The position numbers and the translations under genes are program-made. From Chitinophaga pinensis DSM 2588 (GTDB lineage Bacteria > Bacteroidota > Bacteroidia > Chitinophagales > Chitinophagaceae), in contig NC_013132.1 in NCBI RefSeq assembly GCF_000024005.1, positions 6,132,001 through 6,196,000 of the forward strand: a stretch of 64,000 nt of DNA, given 5' to 3'. The first letter of the stretch is position 1. Each line of letters begins with the position of its first letter. The notes below the pieces were generated by a model that was not told the origin of the DNA, searched no databases, and worked only from the letters and a program-made list of their open reading frames with translations. Shown here in pieces: positions 1 through 8,676 of the stretch.

Positions 1-878
1 CAATCCGCAGGCCGTCTGATCAGATGGGTCTCCGCCTGTCTGATCACGGCGCTGATTGTATCAAAACACAAAGCCCGGGTAGCGGGTTGCCGGAACAGTA
101 CCTCTTTATAGATATGTTGCACAATATGGGTAAATGCTTTACTCCCGGTCAGCTTTTCCTGCTGAATTTCACTGACCTCCCCTGCGGAAAGCAGTATTAT
201 TTTTTTAACAGGATAGTGCTGCGTATCAAAATGCTGGTGAAAGAATATACCGTATTTCTCCATACCTGGCATCACCGGAAAAGAGCGGTCATTCCATTGC
301 AGGGTTTGCAGGGATTGTTCCCAAAGCTTCAACATGGGATAAGAAGCGATTCCCCGTACACAATCATCATCAGGTAACTGTCTTAAAACAGTGACATCAT
401 CCGTAAAAATGCGGTATCCCCTTTCCTGTAGCCCCGCAAGCGTAGTAGATTTACCCGCTCCGGAATGTCCGCTGATCAGCGTCAGTCCACCTGCGCTCAC
501 AATACCCGCTGCATGAAGCGGCAGCTGCTTCCGTTGCTGTAATATACCGGCCATGGCGCCAGCCAATACAAACATCCGCAGAAACCGGTCTTCCGCTTCC
601 GTTGTTAACGGCGAGATGATAATCCTGGTACCGTCAGCCACATAATAGGAAGCAATATCTCCCACCGTAAAGACCAGCTCACGGTCATTCATATAATACG
701 TAATACGTCCTGTACTGAAAGTTGTCGTCGCATGAATCTGTGGAATTACATCGATTGTAATGGTTACATCTGTATGCGGAGACGATGCAGGCATCAGTTC
801 AGGGAATTCAATTCCGGATGATATCAACAGGCCAAAGCCCCAATATTTGTGCATGTAGGTTAAACTATTTCGGGTCAT
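1..878 (-). CDS. HprK-like P-loop serine kinase, partial (C-terminus beyond window)
   Basis: The gene is cut by the left edge; about 292 codons are visible from the ATG at 878 (an in-frame ATG at 854 is the alternative). A Walker A motif GHSGAGKST lies at about 440-470, and an N-terminal region of about 130 residues precedes it. This arrangement is that of HprK-like kinases found in RiPP and exosortase-linked clusters rather than of true carbon-regulation HprK, whose N-terminal domain differs. Some lasso-peptide clusters use such a kinase to phosphorylate the precursor peptide. It is divergent from the PqqD-like gene with only about 40 bp between starts, so the two are probably co-regulated. 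The substrate is unknown because the rest of the cluster is outside the window. Confidence 0.8.
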   Translation of the reverse strand, partial: MTRNSLTYMHKYWGFGLLISSGIEFPELMPASSPHTDVTITIDVIPQIHATTTFSTGRITYYMNDRELVFTVGDIASYYVADGTRIIISPLTTEAEDRFLRMFVLAGAMAGILQQRKQLPLHAAGIVSAGGLTLISGHSGAGKSTTLAGLQERGYRIFTDDVTVLRQLPDDDCVRGIASYPMLKLWEQSLQTLQWNDRSFPVMPGMEKYGIFFHQHFDTQHYPVKKIILLSAGEVSEIQQEKLTGSKAFTHIVQHIYKEVLFRQPATRALCFDTISAVIRQAETHLIRRPAD

Positions 879-917
879 TTTATGTTACCAATACTATATA
901 CACGCAACTTATCATTA

Positions 918-1229
918 ATGTTTAAACATATGTCAGAAAGTGTACAAACGTCCCTCTGTAAGGAAACGATCGTGCGACGGAACGAGCGGAATTTCCTGGT
1001 AAGCCGCATCGGAGAAGAAGTCGTCCTGATGGACATCCACAACGGACAATACATAGGTCTCAATGCTGTTGGCAGCGCTATCTGGGAAAAACTGGAACAG
1101 CCTGTAGCTATTCATGATGTCGTAAACGCGCTGATGCAGGAATATGCGATCAGTATGCAACTCTGCGAGCAGGAAACCCTTCTTTTTCTTCAAAAGATGA
1201 TGCAGCACAGGATGCTGATCGTTGACTAA
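918..1229 (+). CDS. PqqD family protein (RiPP recognition element-like)
   Basis: A small protein of about 103 residues matching the PqqD fold: the core reads VLMDIHNGQYIGLNAVG, then IWEKLEQP and a helical C-terminus. PqqD-like domains bind leader peptides and hand the precursor to a processing enzyme (PQQ, lasso peptides, other RiPPs). The frame is open from an ATG at 882, but that start would lie 4 bp from the divergent kinase start, so the ATG at 918 (or 930) is preferred. Its stop codon nearly abuts the following nucleotidyltransferase gene, which suggests co-transcription. No precursor peptide is recognisable in the visible part. Confidence 0.8.
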   Translation: MFKHMSESVQTSLCKETIVRRNERNFLVSRIGEEVVLMDIHNGQYIGLNAVGSAIWEKLEQPVAIHDVVNALMQEYAISMQLCEQETLLFLQKMMQHRMLIVD

Positions 1230-1233
1230 CCTC

Positions 1234-2334
1234 ATGCTGAACAACGAAGTCACTGTAGTATTACTATGCTGTAGGGTATATCTGCAAACCAGCGCCATCT
1301 CCGAACTTAAAACCTTTATCAGCCAGCACCCCGTCCAGTGGCAGCAGGTATATCAGCTGAGCACGAAACATCGGGTGAGGCCATTGGTATTCCAGGTATT
1401 AAGTAAACTGTCCGCCGACGTACCGGCAGAGATCCTGCAACAATTCAGGGCTTACTGCCGGGAATTCCTCCTATTTGCCGTTGACCGGCACCAGGAAGCT
1501 GCGCGTATTATCAGCCTATTACAACAGCAGGGCATCCAGGCCCGGCACTATAAAGGAACGGATTACGCCTTACTACTGTACCGTGATATCGGTATGCGGG
1601 AGTTTATTGATATTGATATCATGATTGATAGCAGTCAGACTAACCGTGTGACTGCCCTCATGCTGGCAGAAGGCTATGAGATGTACCATGAAAAATATTT
1701 CAGAAAGTATCCCGCCCATTTTCAAAGGCATATCAAAGAGGTGGCATTCGGGAAAGCTTGTCAGCGAGGCAGAAGATTCACATTCGAATTTCATTACCGG
1801 CCTACTCACGGATTAATGGATCTGCAATATTCATTTGCTGATCTGCTCGGGCCAGATTATCTGCAAAGAGCATATACTGCTGAAGACTATTATAAGCTGA
1901 TGGTGATCAACAACGGTGCCAGCGACTTCTTCCCGCACCTCCGCTCATTAATGGATATGATATTGCTGTACAGGCAGGGGCCCTTTTCTTTATCCCTGGA
2001 ATTGCAGCCATATGAATTATTATGGCGACAACTGGCAGCCGGTCTACTGGGATTCCAGACAAATGCTGCGCCGGCAAATGACAACACTTATCAATTGCTG
2101 GCACGCAGATTACGACATGCTCAGCCGGGGCAATCTTATACCCTCCTGCAACAAGCCCGGGTACGATTGTCATTGGCTGCGGATATATCCGCCAAATGGC
2201 GTATTACGCATCGTTATCTGACCTATCTGCTACGACCCAATGCTAATGATATCAATGCGTTGGAATTGCCTTATTTCCTTTATTATTTTACAAAACCGGT
2301 CAGACTCGCTTCCAATCTGCTGAAACAGAAATAA
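1234..2334 (+). CDS. PF14907-type nucleotidyltransferase family protein
   Basis: A protein of about 366 residues. The segment HYKGTDYALLLYRDIGMREF followed by DIDIMID is the hallmark of the NTP_transf_5 family: a K-G start, an Arg, then a D-x-D metal site of the polymerase-beta-type fold. The N-terminal part is helical, and the C-terminal part holds conserved aromatic residues. Members are common next to HprK-like kinase and PqqD genes in lasso-peptide and exopolysaccharide clusters; their reaction is not established. The frame is open from a TTG at 1222 inside the PqqD stop region, but the ATG at 1234 is chosen. It is the last gene of the unit and is followed by a hairpin terminator. Confidence 0.8.
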   Translation: MLNNEVTVVLLCCRVYLQTSAISELKTFISQHPVQWQQVYQLSTKHRVRPLVFQVLSKLSADVPAEILQQFRAYCREFLLFAVDRHQEAARIISLLQQQGIQARHYKGTDYALLLYRDIGMREFIDIDIMIDSSQTNRVTALMLAEGYEMYHEKYFRKYPAHFQRHIKEVAFGKACQRGRRFTFEFHYRPTHGLMDLQYSFADLLGPDYLQRAYTAEDYYKLMVINNGASDFFPHLRSLMDMILLYRQGPFSLSLELQPYELLWRQLAAGLLGFQTNAAPANDNTYQLLARRLRHAQPGQSYTLLQQARVRLSLAADISAKWRITHRYLTYLLRPNANDINALELPYFLYYFTKPVRLASNLLKQK

Positions 2335-2335
2335 T

Positions 2336-2368
2336 AAAAGGCCGCCCGCGGATGGCGGACAGCCTTTT
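2336..2368. terminator. Bidirectional hairpin terminator
   Basis: An AAAAGGC arm pairs with a GCCTTTT arm around a CCGC/GCGG-type inner stem with mismatches. It lies between the convergent ends of the nucleotidyltransferase gene (2334) and the GH16 gene (2396). A-rich and T-rich flanks allow it to work in both directions. The arms resemble those of the hairpin at 31151-31181. Confidence 0.65.
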
Positions 2369-2395
2369 GCTTCAAGACAGTATTCGCTGGTGGAA

Positions 2396-5143
2396 TTATT
2401 GTTTGATGATCTTCTGGTTGATCACACCCTGTTTACCAAAAATCTGGATGATATACATACCGGACTTCAGCTGACTCAGATCGATCTTCTCGCCAGTTAC
2501 CTGTGTTCTCAGTGCAGGCGTACCATCCATGTAAAGCACTGTCACACGGGAACGGTCTTCAACACCTTCCACATTGTAGTTATTGATTACCGGATTAGGA
2601 TAACCTCTGAACTTCGCTGTGATGATCTTCTCTTCAGCTGGTTTGAACGCCGCCCGGGTATTGGCAGGCAATGAAGCGGCGCTACCATAGACCTCTGTTG
2701 AGAAGATAGAATACCCCCATTGCGTACCTCTGGCCGTTCCATAGATACGCACATAACGTCCGCTACCGGAGAGACCTGTCCAGTCATTGGCAAGGGCTGT
2801 ATTAGCCGTCACCGTCTTCAGCACCTGCCAGTTATTGAGATCAGTAGAGATCTCAACACGGTAATCTCTGCCTAAAGCAGTTTCCCAGGTTACTTTCACC
2901 CGATTGACGTTATAGTTACCTCCCAGGTCTACATAGATCCACTGTGGGTCTGTATAGGCGCTTTCCCAACGGGAACCGGCATCTGCATCAAATGCATTAT
3001 TGGCATTGAATACACCCGTCACACTGGACGCGGTACCGGTCTTATTCAGGGCAATATTAGCAGAAGTAGACGCACCGGAACCATAGACTTCCATACCAAA
3101 GATGGAATAACCATACTGGGTACCTCTGGCTGTTCCATATACTCTTACGTACCTGCCGGAACCGGAAAGCGCTGTCCAGTCGTTCACCAAAGCAGTATTA
3201 CCGGTCACCGTTTTCAGCAATTGCCAGTTGTTCAGGTCATTAGAGATTTCAACACGATAGTCTTTACCCATTGCTGTTTCCCAGGTGATTTTCACACGGT
3301 TCACATTATAGGTGTTACCCAGGTCTACATAGATCCATTGCGGATCCGCATAGGCACTTTCCCAACGGGTGGTGGCACTGGCATCAAACGCATTGGAAGC
3401 GGCAAAAGTACCGGTTATGCTGGAAGCAGTACCTGGTCTGTTGAGGGCCAGGTTAGAGCTTGCGCCATTCACCGCAATTGTCACCGCATTAGAGGTAGCA
3501 GTAGCGCCGCCATTGTCAGTTGCTTTTGCGGTAATGGTATAAGTACCTGCGGCTACATTATTCCACTGAACGCTATATGGAGCGGTATTATCCGTACCTA
3601 TAACAGCAGTGCCGTTGTAGAATGTTACAGAAGAAATAGTGCCACCGTCACGGTCACTGGCGGCAGCGCTCAGGGTAATGTTACCCGGCGCTGCGTAGGT
3701 TTCTGTGCCGGTTGGAGCAGTCAGCGTAACCGCTGGCGGAGGATTGTAGGTAGTGCCATTGGAATACACCCTTACCCAGTCGATGTACACGTCAGCAGGG
3801 AAGATGGCCTGGTCCACTATCGGACCACCGTAGGTATTGCCACTGCCGCCTACACCTGCGCTCAGGATAGCATACATTTTATGCTCGAAAGGATGCCATT
3901 CGGGATAGAGGTTGGAGAACTCAGATTTGCGTACGCGTTTACCATTGATCACCTGTACCTGTGCTTCATTCTGACCATCAGCCGCGAAGGCAGCGCCATC
4001 TTCAAAATAATGGATGTGATAAACGTTGCCATCTACAAAGAACTCCATCCTGTCGGCAAACCAGTCGATTCCATACTCATGCCAGCCATTAGCGGCTACA
4101 GCAGGATCTGTGGCAGAAGACTGCGCGCAACACTGGTAATCAGGATTTCTCAGGGAACTGCTCCAGCGGGTGGTCGCGGAACCATCAAAAGCTAATCCGG
4201 CGGCTACATCGGCTCCCTGGGTAGAAGAGGCTACAGCAGGCTTGTTTAATGCAAGATTAGCACTGCCGCCACCAAATACCTGGAATTCGAAGAGTGAATA
4301 GCCCCAGTCATTAGAACGTTGAGTACCATACATTCTGACGAAACGCGCATTTCTGGCGCCGAAGGTGATATTGTCAATACCACCGTCACCGGCTGTTGTA
4401 GTATAAGCGTCTGACCAGGTGGTCCCGTCTGTAGACGTCTGGATTTTGAAGGACTTACCGGTATTTTCCCAGTTCAGCTCTACCCTGTCCACCGATACGA
4501 CTGCTCCCAGATCTACCCGGATATACTCCGGATTATCAGGCGCCTGTTGTTCTGCGAAACTATAATAACCACCCTGGTGACCATGATTCCAGTCGGCCCA
4601 CTGGTTATTATTCCATGCCCAGGCATAATGCGTGGAACCGAGGTTAAAAGTGGGGATACTACCGACATACTCCATGATATCGATCTCTCCACCCTGGGGC
4701 CAGCTGATGGTACTCTGACCCTGCGGCAATTCATCAGGCATCATCCAGAATGCGAAGCCCTGTCCCATGGTGCGTACACCTTTGGGCCATACCCTGGCCA
4801 CAATTCTGTGTTGCGGGCCCCAGCTGGCTTTCCCTTTGGAAATGATCCTTCCGCTGGTATAGTTACGATCAATATAAAATTCTTTTCTCGTGGATATTCT
4901 GAGCACATTGCCATTGGCCCCGGCGATACCGGATTCAATACCAACGTTCTCTAACCGGTCTGTCGCGCGGTCTAACTGACCGGTACCCCAGTCGCCATTA
5001 ACGCCGGTACCTGTTTCATAAGACCAGTTTGCAAGATTAAGGGAAGGACCGTTGAATTCATCGCTCCAGATGAGGGTCCAGTTCTGTGCGCGTACAGTAC
5101 AGCATAGTAGCAGGGCTGCGCTGAGGCTTAAAAGTGTTTTCAT
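2396..5143 (-). CDS. Secreted GH16 glycoside hydrolase with three discoidin domains and T9SS tail
   Basis: 915 residues with signal peptide (1-20, ending VRAQ). A GH16 catalytic domain begins near residue 21; its E-I-D-I-M-E active site puts the nucleophile at E153 and the acid/base at E158, the pattern of laminarinase/beta-glucanase-like enzymes. At about 202-337 the GH16 fold is interrupted by a discoidin-type (F5/8C) segment in swapped order, and GH16 resumes at GWHEYGIDWF. An Ig-like domain (about 470-558) and two ordinary F5/8C carbohydrate-binding domains (about 563-690 and 697-830) follow. The last 70 residues end in GMYIIQIFGKQGVINQKIIKQ-like sequence, a type A T9SS sorting domain. 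It probably degrades a beta-glucan or related polysaccharide outside the cell; exact substrate unknown. Confidence 0.9.
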   Translation of the reverse strand: MKTLLSLSAALLLCCTVRAQNWTLIWSDEFNGPSLNLANWSYETGTGVNGDWGTGQLDRATDRLENVGIESGIAGANGNVLRISTRKEFYIDRNYTSGRIISKGKASWGPQHRIVARVWPKGVRTMGQGFAFWMMPDELPQGQSTISWPQGGEIDIMEYVGSIPTFNLGSTHYAWAWNNNQWADWNHGHQGGYYSFAEQQAPDNPEYIRVDLGAVVSVDRVELNWENTGKSFKIQTSTDGTTWSDAYTTTAGDGGIDNITFGARNARFVRMYGTQRSNDWGYSLFEFQVFGGGSANLALNKPAVASSTQGADVAAGLAFDGSATTRWSSSLRNPDYQCCAQSSATDPAVAANGWHEYGIDWFADRMEFFVDGNVYHIHYFEDGAAFAADGQNEAQVQVINGKRVRKSEFSNLYPEWHPFEHKMYAILSAGVGGSGNTYGGPIVDQAIFPADVYIDWVRVYSNGTTYNPPPAVTLTAPTGTETYAAPGNITLSAAASDRDGGTISSVTFYNGTAVIGTDNTAPYSVQWNNVAAGTYTITAKATDNGGATATSNAVTIAVNGASSNLALNRPGTASSITGTFAASNAFDASATTRWESAYADPQWIYVDLGNTYNVNRVKITWETAMGKDYRVEISNDLNNWQLLKTVTGNTALVNDWTALSGSGRYVRVYGTARGTQYGYSIFGMEVYGSGASTSANIALNKTGTASSVTGVFNANNAFDADAGSRWESAYTDPQWIYVDLGGNYNVNRVKVTWETALGRDYRVEISTDLNNWQVLKTVTANTALANDWTGLSGSGRYVRIYGTARGTQWGYSIFSTEVYGSAASLPANTRAAFKPAEEKIITAKFRGYPNPVINNYNVEGVEDRSRVTVLYMDGTPALRTQVTGEKIDLSQLKSGMYIIQIFGKQGVINQKIIKQ

Positions 5144-5514
5144 GTGGTTTTCAGTTTGGTTACTTCGAGATTTAGTTTAATAACGTGACGTGGGTTTCCG
5201 GACGGTCACAGGCGGACTGTGGGCTGCCCTGAATCGTGGAATTACCATCTTTTTTAATTGTTTCTGCGATCTGTCTTGAAGTGGAGAAGGGTTTATTGAA
5301 ATTTAACTAAAAAAACGGGTATATACAACAGGAGATGGATACTGCTGCGGAGGTTTTTCAGGGAAGGAGGTTACGGAAGGAAAAAAGGCGGCCATCTACG
5401 CACGCGGATATCTGGCGCGATCCGTGCAGCTATTACCCCGAAATCGGCATAATAACAAATGCGGTGTATTGACAGGTTTCTGTATTTTTACGCCGCAATA
5501 AGCAAGGAAATTTC
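5144..5514. other. Divergent intergenic region
   Basis: This 371-bp stretch separates the divergent GH16 and phosphatase genes and should hold both promoters. A bulged inverted repeat (GCACG-C-GGAT / ATCCGTGC) lies at 5400-5427. No clear TTG/TAnnTTTG promoter pair was found on either strand, and no coding sequence is supported. Confidence 0.5.
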
Positions 5515-6000
5515 ATGATACAGGTATTTGAGAATCTATATGTAGGAACTAACACAGACTGTCAGCAGGTGACTGCCGGCTTTGCCACTATTCATGCGTG
5601 CAAGGAACCCTGTCACCGTCAGGCAGTTGGCTACAAAGGCAATCTGAAGGCCAGTCATCCCTCCTATCTGATGCACCTGCATGGTGACCGTCACCTGTAT
5701 CTGAATATGGTGGATATGGACCAGGAACTGTCGCCACAGTATATCCACCCCATTATGGAAAGATCTATGTTGTTCATCGAACGGCATATCCACGATAAAA
5801 AAGTACTCGTACACTGTAACTGGGGTATCTCCCGCTCCCCTTCCATTGCCCTGTTATACATGGCGCGTAAAAAAGCGCTAGGTAATGCTACCTATGATAT
5901 GGCCAGAAACGATTTTAACGCCATTTACGCTGCATATACCCCTGGCAGAGGTATTTCGGGCTATATGGAAAGATATTGGGCAAATCTGCTCGCTATTTAA
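5515..6000 (+). CDS. Dual-specificity protein phosphatase family protein
   Basis: 161 residues, cytoplasmic, no signal peptide. The cysteine phosphatase signature HCNWGISRS (HCxxGxxRS) lies at about residues 100-108, preceded by an acidic loop around YLNMVDMDQ that may supply the general acid. The N-terminus (QVFENLYVGT) is typical of DUSP-like folds. The length is that of a single catalytic domain. It should remove phosphate from protein Ser/Thr/Tyr or another phosphoester; the partner is unknown. It appears to be a single-gene transcript between the GH16 gene and the CotH gene. Confidence 0.85.
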   Translation: MIQVFENLYVGTNTDCQQVTAGFATIHACKEPCHRQAVGYKGNLKASHPSYLMHLHGDRHLYLNMVDMDQELSPQYIHPIMERSMLFIERHIHDKKVLVHCNWGISRSPSIALLYMARKKALGNATYDMARNDFNAIYAAYTPGRGISGYMERYWANLLAI

Positions 6001-6317
6001 ATAAATACATCTTGTTATAAAAAACTTACCTTAGGTGCGCCGATAGCTATCAGGCGCCCCGATTGACTATTTCTACTCATTCGTATTTTGCCAGAATAAC
6101 AGCTTATTATTCCATGTCCATGATTAACATCGTGCGCTGCTAGAGGTTTATGCTCCAAATTTGCCATCAGACAGAACCAATAAAGACATCACAACTATAA
6201 TCGCCTGAGCCCATCCCAGCGTCACGTTACAGTTAGCCAGACACCGAAACAACTATTGTCGTCTTTCAGGGAATGTTCCAATTTCACCCGGCAATGCCCG
6301 GATAATATCTCCTACTT
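6001..6317. other. Intergenic region with terminator-like hairpin
   Basis: This 317-bp stretch begins with a hairpin at 6034-6059 and otherwise shows no coding sequence. The remainder should carry the promoter for the CotH-type gene, but no clear motif was recognised. Confidence 0.45.
6034..6059. terminator. Hairpin after the phosphatase gene
   Basis: GG-T-GCGCC-GATAG pairs with CTATC-A-GGCGCC-CC: a strong GC-rich stem with one bulge and one mismatch. No long U tract follows, so it is either a weak intrinsic terminator or a 3' mRNA-stabilising stem. Confidence 0.45.
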
Positions 6318-7874
6318 ATGACCAGAAACATCTACGCCATTTTGGTTTTATTATGTACTGTACTGCCTGCCTGCAGAAAAGAGGAAACAACACAGCTCAG
6401 CGGCGATCCGATAGCAGATACTGTCGTGCCCTCTGCAAAAGAAATACTGTCATTTACGTTTGAGGCAAAGAACAATCCGCAACAACTGGTACGGGACGTC
6501 GTCTGCCATGTCTACGAGGACCATATCAGTGGGTGTATCCCCTACCTCAGCAGCAACAAGTCACTGATAGCCACATTTAACACCACTGGTACCTCCGTGA
6601 TTGTCAACGGGGTTGTACAGCAAACAGGTGTAACCAGCAATGATTTCAGTCGCCCGCTCACCTTTACCGTAAAAGCGGCTGACAATACCACAAAAGACTA
6701 CACGTTACAACTCTTTACATTCACCGGTCTGCCTATCCTATATATTGAAACGGAAAACCCGGTCGTGTCAAAAGACGATTATGTGAAAGGCCACATGACG
6801 ATTGACGCCAATACCAAGTATCCGCAGGCCGTTACCGACATGCAACTGGAAATGAGAGGCCGGGGCAGCAGTACCTGGAATATGCCTAAAAAGCCCTATC
6901 GCATAAAACTGAATACCAAAACAGAAATGCTGGGTATGCCTGCCGCCAAAAAATGGGTGCTGTTGGCCAACTTTGCCGACAAGACCCTGTTACGTAACTA
7001 TCTGGCACTGGAGATCGGCCGCCGGTTTGAAGCCGCTTTCACGCCCCGCGCCCGCTTCGTAGAGGTCATACTGAACGGGGAGTTCATGGGCAATTACCTG
7101 TTAACAGACCAGGTGGAGGTTGGGGCTACAAGGGTGAATATACCCGAACTGAAACCTTCTTCTACCGCCACAGATATCAGCGGAGGCTACCTGCTGGAAG
7201 TGGATGAACGACTGGACGAAACAGTCTGGTTCCGGAGTCAGTTGCAGGTACCCTTTACTATTAAGTCGCCGGAGGATATTACATCCGCACAACTCGACTA
7301 TATCAGAAACTACATCCAGCAGACAGAAAACACACTGTACAGTCCGGGCTTCGCAGATCCGGTGGAAGGTTACAGCAAGTATATCAATACGCCCACCTTC
7401 ATTAACTGGTTTCTGGTCAATGAGCTGCTGAAAAACAATGATGCCGTTTTTTTCAGCAGTGTATTCATGTACAAAGACAGAAATGCAAAACTCTCCATGG
7501 GCCCCATATGGGACTTCGACCTGGCATTGGGCAACGTCACCTACAACGGCAATAACATCCCTGAAGGATGGTGGGTAAAAAATGCCGCCTGGATCAACCG
7601 CTTATTTGATGATCCGGTATTTGTAAAACAGGTAAAGGACAGATGGAATATACTCAAAGCCACGCAGATCAGTACCCTGTATACATTCATCAATGAGAGT
7701 GCTGCCCAGCTGAAATATTCTCAGCAGGAGAACTTCAACAAATGGGATCTACTATATAATTACACCTGGCCCAATGCCGTATCACTGGGTTCGTATGATT
7801 CGGAAGTACAGTATATGAAAGACTGGCTGGCCAAACGGATAAAGTGGATGGATGCCGAAATAAATAAATTGTAA
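6318..7874 (+). CDS. CotH kinase family lipoprotein
   Basis: 518 residues. The N-terminus has a lipoprotein signal with lipobox LPAC (Cys at about residue 19). An Ig-like domain of about 100 residues follows, then the CotH domain: GRGSSTWNMPKKPYRIKL, WVLLANFADKTLLRNYLA, FVEVILNGEFMGNYLL and GPIWDFDLALGN. CotH proteins are atypical protein kinases, first characterised on the spore coat of Bacillus. Many Bacteroidota encode them as surface or secreted lipoproteins whose substrates are unknown. The residues of the GPIWDFD motif include the acidic metal-binding position expected for activity, so the enzyme is probably functional. It is the only gene of its transcript. Confidence 0.88.
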   Translation: MTRNIYAILVLLCTVLPACRKEETTQLSGDPIADTVVPSAKEILSFTFEAKNNPQQLVRDVVCHVYEDHISGCIPYLSSNKSLIATFNTTGTSVIVNGVVQQTGVTSNDFSRPLTFTVKAADNTTKDYTLQLFTFTGLPILYIETENPVVSKDDYVKGHMTIDANTKYPQAVTDMQLEMRGRGSSTWNMPKKPYRIKLNTKTEMLGMPAAKKWVLLANFADKTLLRNYLALEIGRRFEAAFTPRARFVEVILNGEFMGNYLLTDQVEVGATRVNIPELKPSSTATDISGGYLLEVDERLDETVWFRSQLQVPFTIKSPEDITSAQLDYIRNYIQQTENTLYSPGFADPVEGYSKYINTPTFINWFLVNELLKNNDAVFFSSVFMYKDRNAKLSMGPIWDFDLALGNVTYNGNNIPEGWWVKNAAWINRLFDDPVFVKQVKDRWNILKATQISTLYTFINESAAQLKYSQQENFNKWDLLYNYTWPNAVSLGSYDSEVQYMKDWLAKRIKWMDAEINKL

Positions 7875-7892
7875 AAACGGACAGCAACTATA

Positions 7893-8185
7893 TTGAAACC
7901 GGACAGTTCAATTTGTTTCAATAATCCGATCCTATTGATTATAATATTGAGTCTTTTTGAACTATCCGGTAGTATAGCACTGGTGCTGGCAGCAGGTATC
8001 AGCTGGCTGGCAATGCAGTATTGGTTACAGGGATTTGCCTACAGGATCAGTACACCCAGGTGGGCGTTTCTGCTGGCAGGCGTGTGTAATGCGGCACGGC
8101 GCTGACGACGATCGGTAATCATGCAGTGAAGGCTGCAATGATGAATCCGGTAAAGAGTCTGAGGGCGGAGCAGGTCGTCACTTAG
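7893..8185 (+). pseudogene. C-terminal remnant of a MacB/FtsX-type ABC permease
   Basis: The frame from about 7893 reads SWLAMQYWLQGFAYRI then WAFLLAGV, matching the last transmembrane part of Bacteroidota FtsX-like permeases (usual pattern W-x-M-x-x-W-L-x-x-F-A-Y-R). It stops at 8105, but the expected ending continues in another frame: LTTIGNHAVKAAMMNPVKSL then RAEQVVT and a stop at 8183-8185. The usual family ending is AxKAAxxNPVKSLRxE. Only the last 90 or so residues of an approximately 800-residue protein remain, with a frameshift near 8090-8105. No start site or promoter is evident. It overlaps the end of the convergent GyrI-like gene by a few bases. Confidence 0.7.
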
Positions 8186-8676
8186 CCCGCCAGTAATATC
8201 ACTACATCCGTCCGCCAGTCCTTCGGATCTTCCACCTCATCCGGATCGGTCAGATAAAACTCTGTCCGGGCAGCATATTCCGCCCCTTCTACTTTCTGCC
8301 CGCCTTCCTTCAATCCCTTCTCTTTCATCCAGGCTTCCAGACCCATATGCACCTCTTTGAGGTTGCTATAATCTCCCATATACGTCACCGTCACATAATT
8401 CGCAGCAGGAAACGAACCGGCAACCACGTCTCCGCTAACCTTCACAGGCCCCTGTGTCGGTACGCCTACATCCACGAGCAACTGATCTTCATGGTCGAAT
8501 TGCAGATAACGAAAAAATACGGGGCCTGCCTGAGCAATACCATGCTGTTCCATCCACTGAACGATCTGCGGTATCAGGGGCGGCAGGATGACTGGAATGT
8601 CGGCCATCTTCACTCTTTTACGAATCGCTACATATGGCTGCTCAGGGTGGTGTGCTATTTTTGGATCACTGGTCAT
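8182..8676 (-). CDS. GyrI-like small-molecule-binding domain protein
   Basis: 164 residues without a signal peptide. The segments YVAIRKRVKMADIP, FFRYLQFD, VDVGVP and a long C-terminal VTYMGDYSNLKEVHMGLEAW match the GyrI-like/AraC effector-binding (SOUL-like) fold. These domains bind amphipathic small molecules, and stand-alone versions may sequester or hydrolyse drugs or inhibit gyrase. There is no DNA-binding domain here, so direct transcriptional regulation is unlikely. It is a monocistronic gene; the ligand is unknown. Confidence 0.8.
   Translation of the reverse strand: MTSDPKIAHHPEQPYVAIRKRVKMADIPVILPPLIPQIVQWMEQHGIAQAGPVFFRYLQFDHEDQLLVDVGVPTQGPVKVSGDVVAGSFPAANYVTVTYMGDYSNLKEVHMGLEAWMKEKGLKEGGQKVEGAEYAARTEFYLTDPDEVEDPKDWRTDVVILLAG

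Noticed and set aside
24..377. Plus-strand frame of 117 codons at the left edge
   Set aside because: Antisense to the HprK-like kinase, whose frame includes a proper Walker A motif.
12..2334. Calling the left-edge trio a lasso-peptide cluster outright
   Set aside because: Neither precursor, protease nor cyclase genes are visible; kinase, PqqD and nucleotidyltransferase also occur in other cluster types.
3221..4195. Plus-strand frame of 324 codons within the GH16 gene
   Set aside because: Antisense shadow of the GH16/discoidin gene; the product has no family resemblance and repetitive low-complexity composition.
5461..5514. TTGACA followed by TATTTTTA as the phosphatase promoter
   Set aside because: The spacing is only 11 bp and the downstream box lacks the final G of TAnnTTTG.
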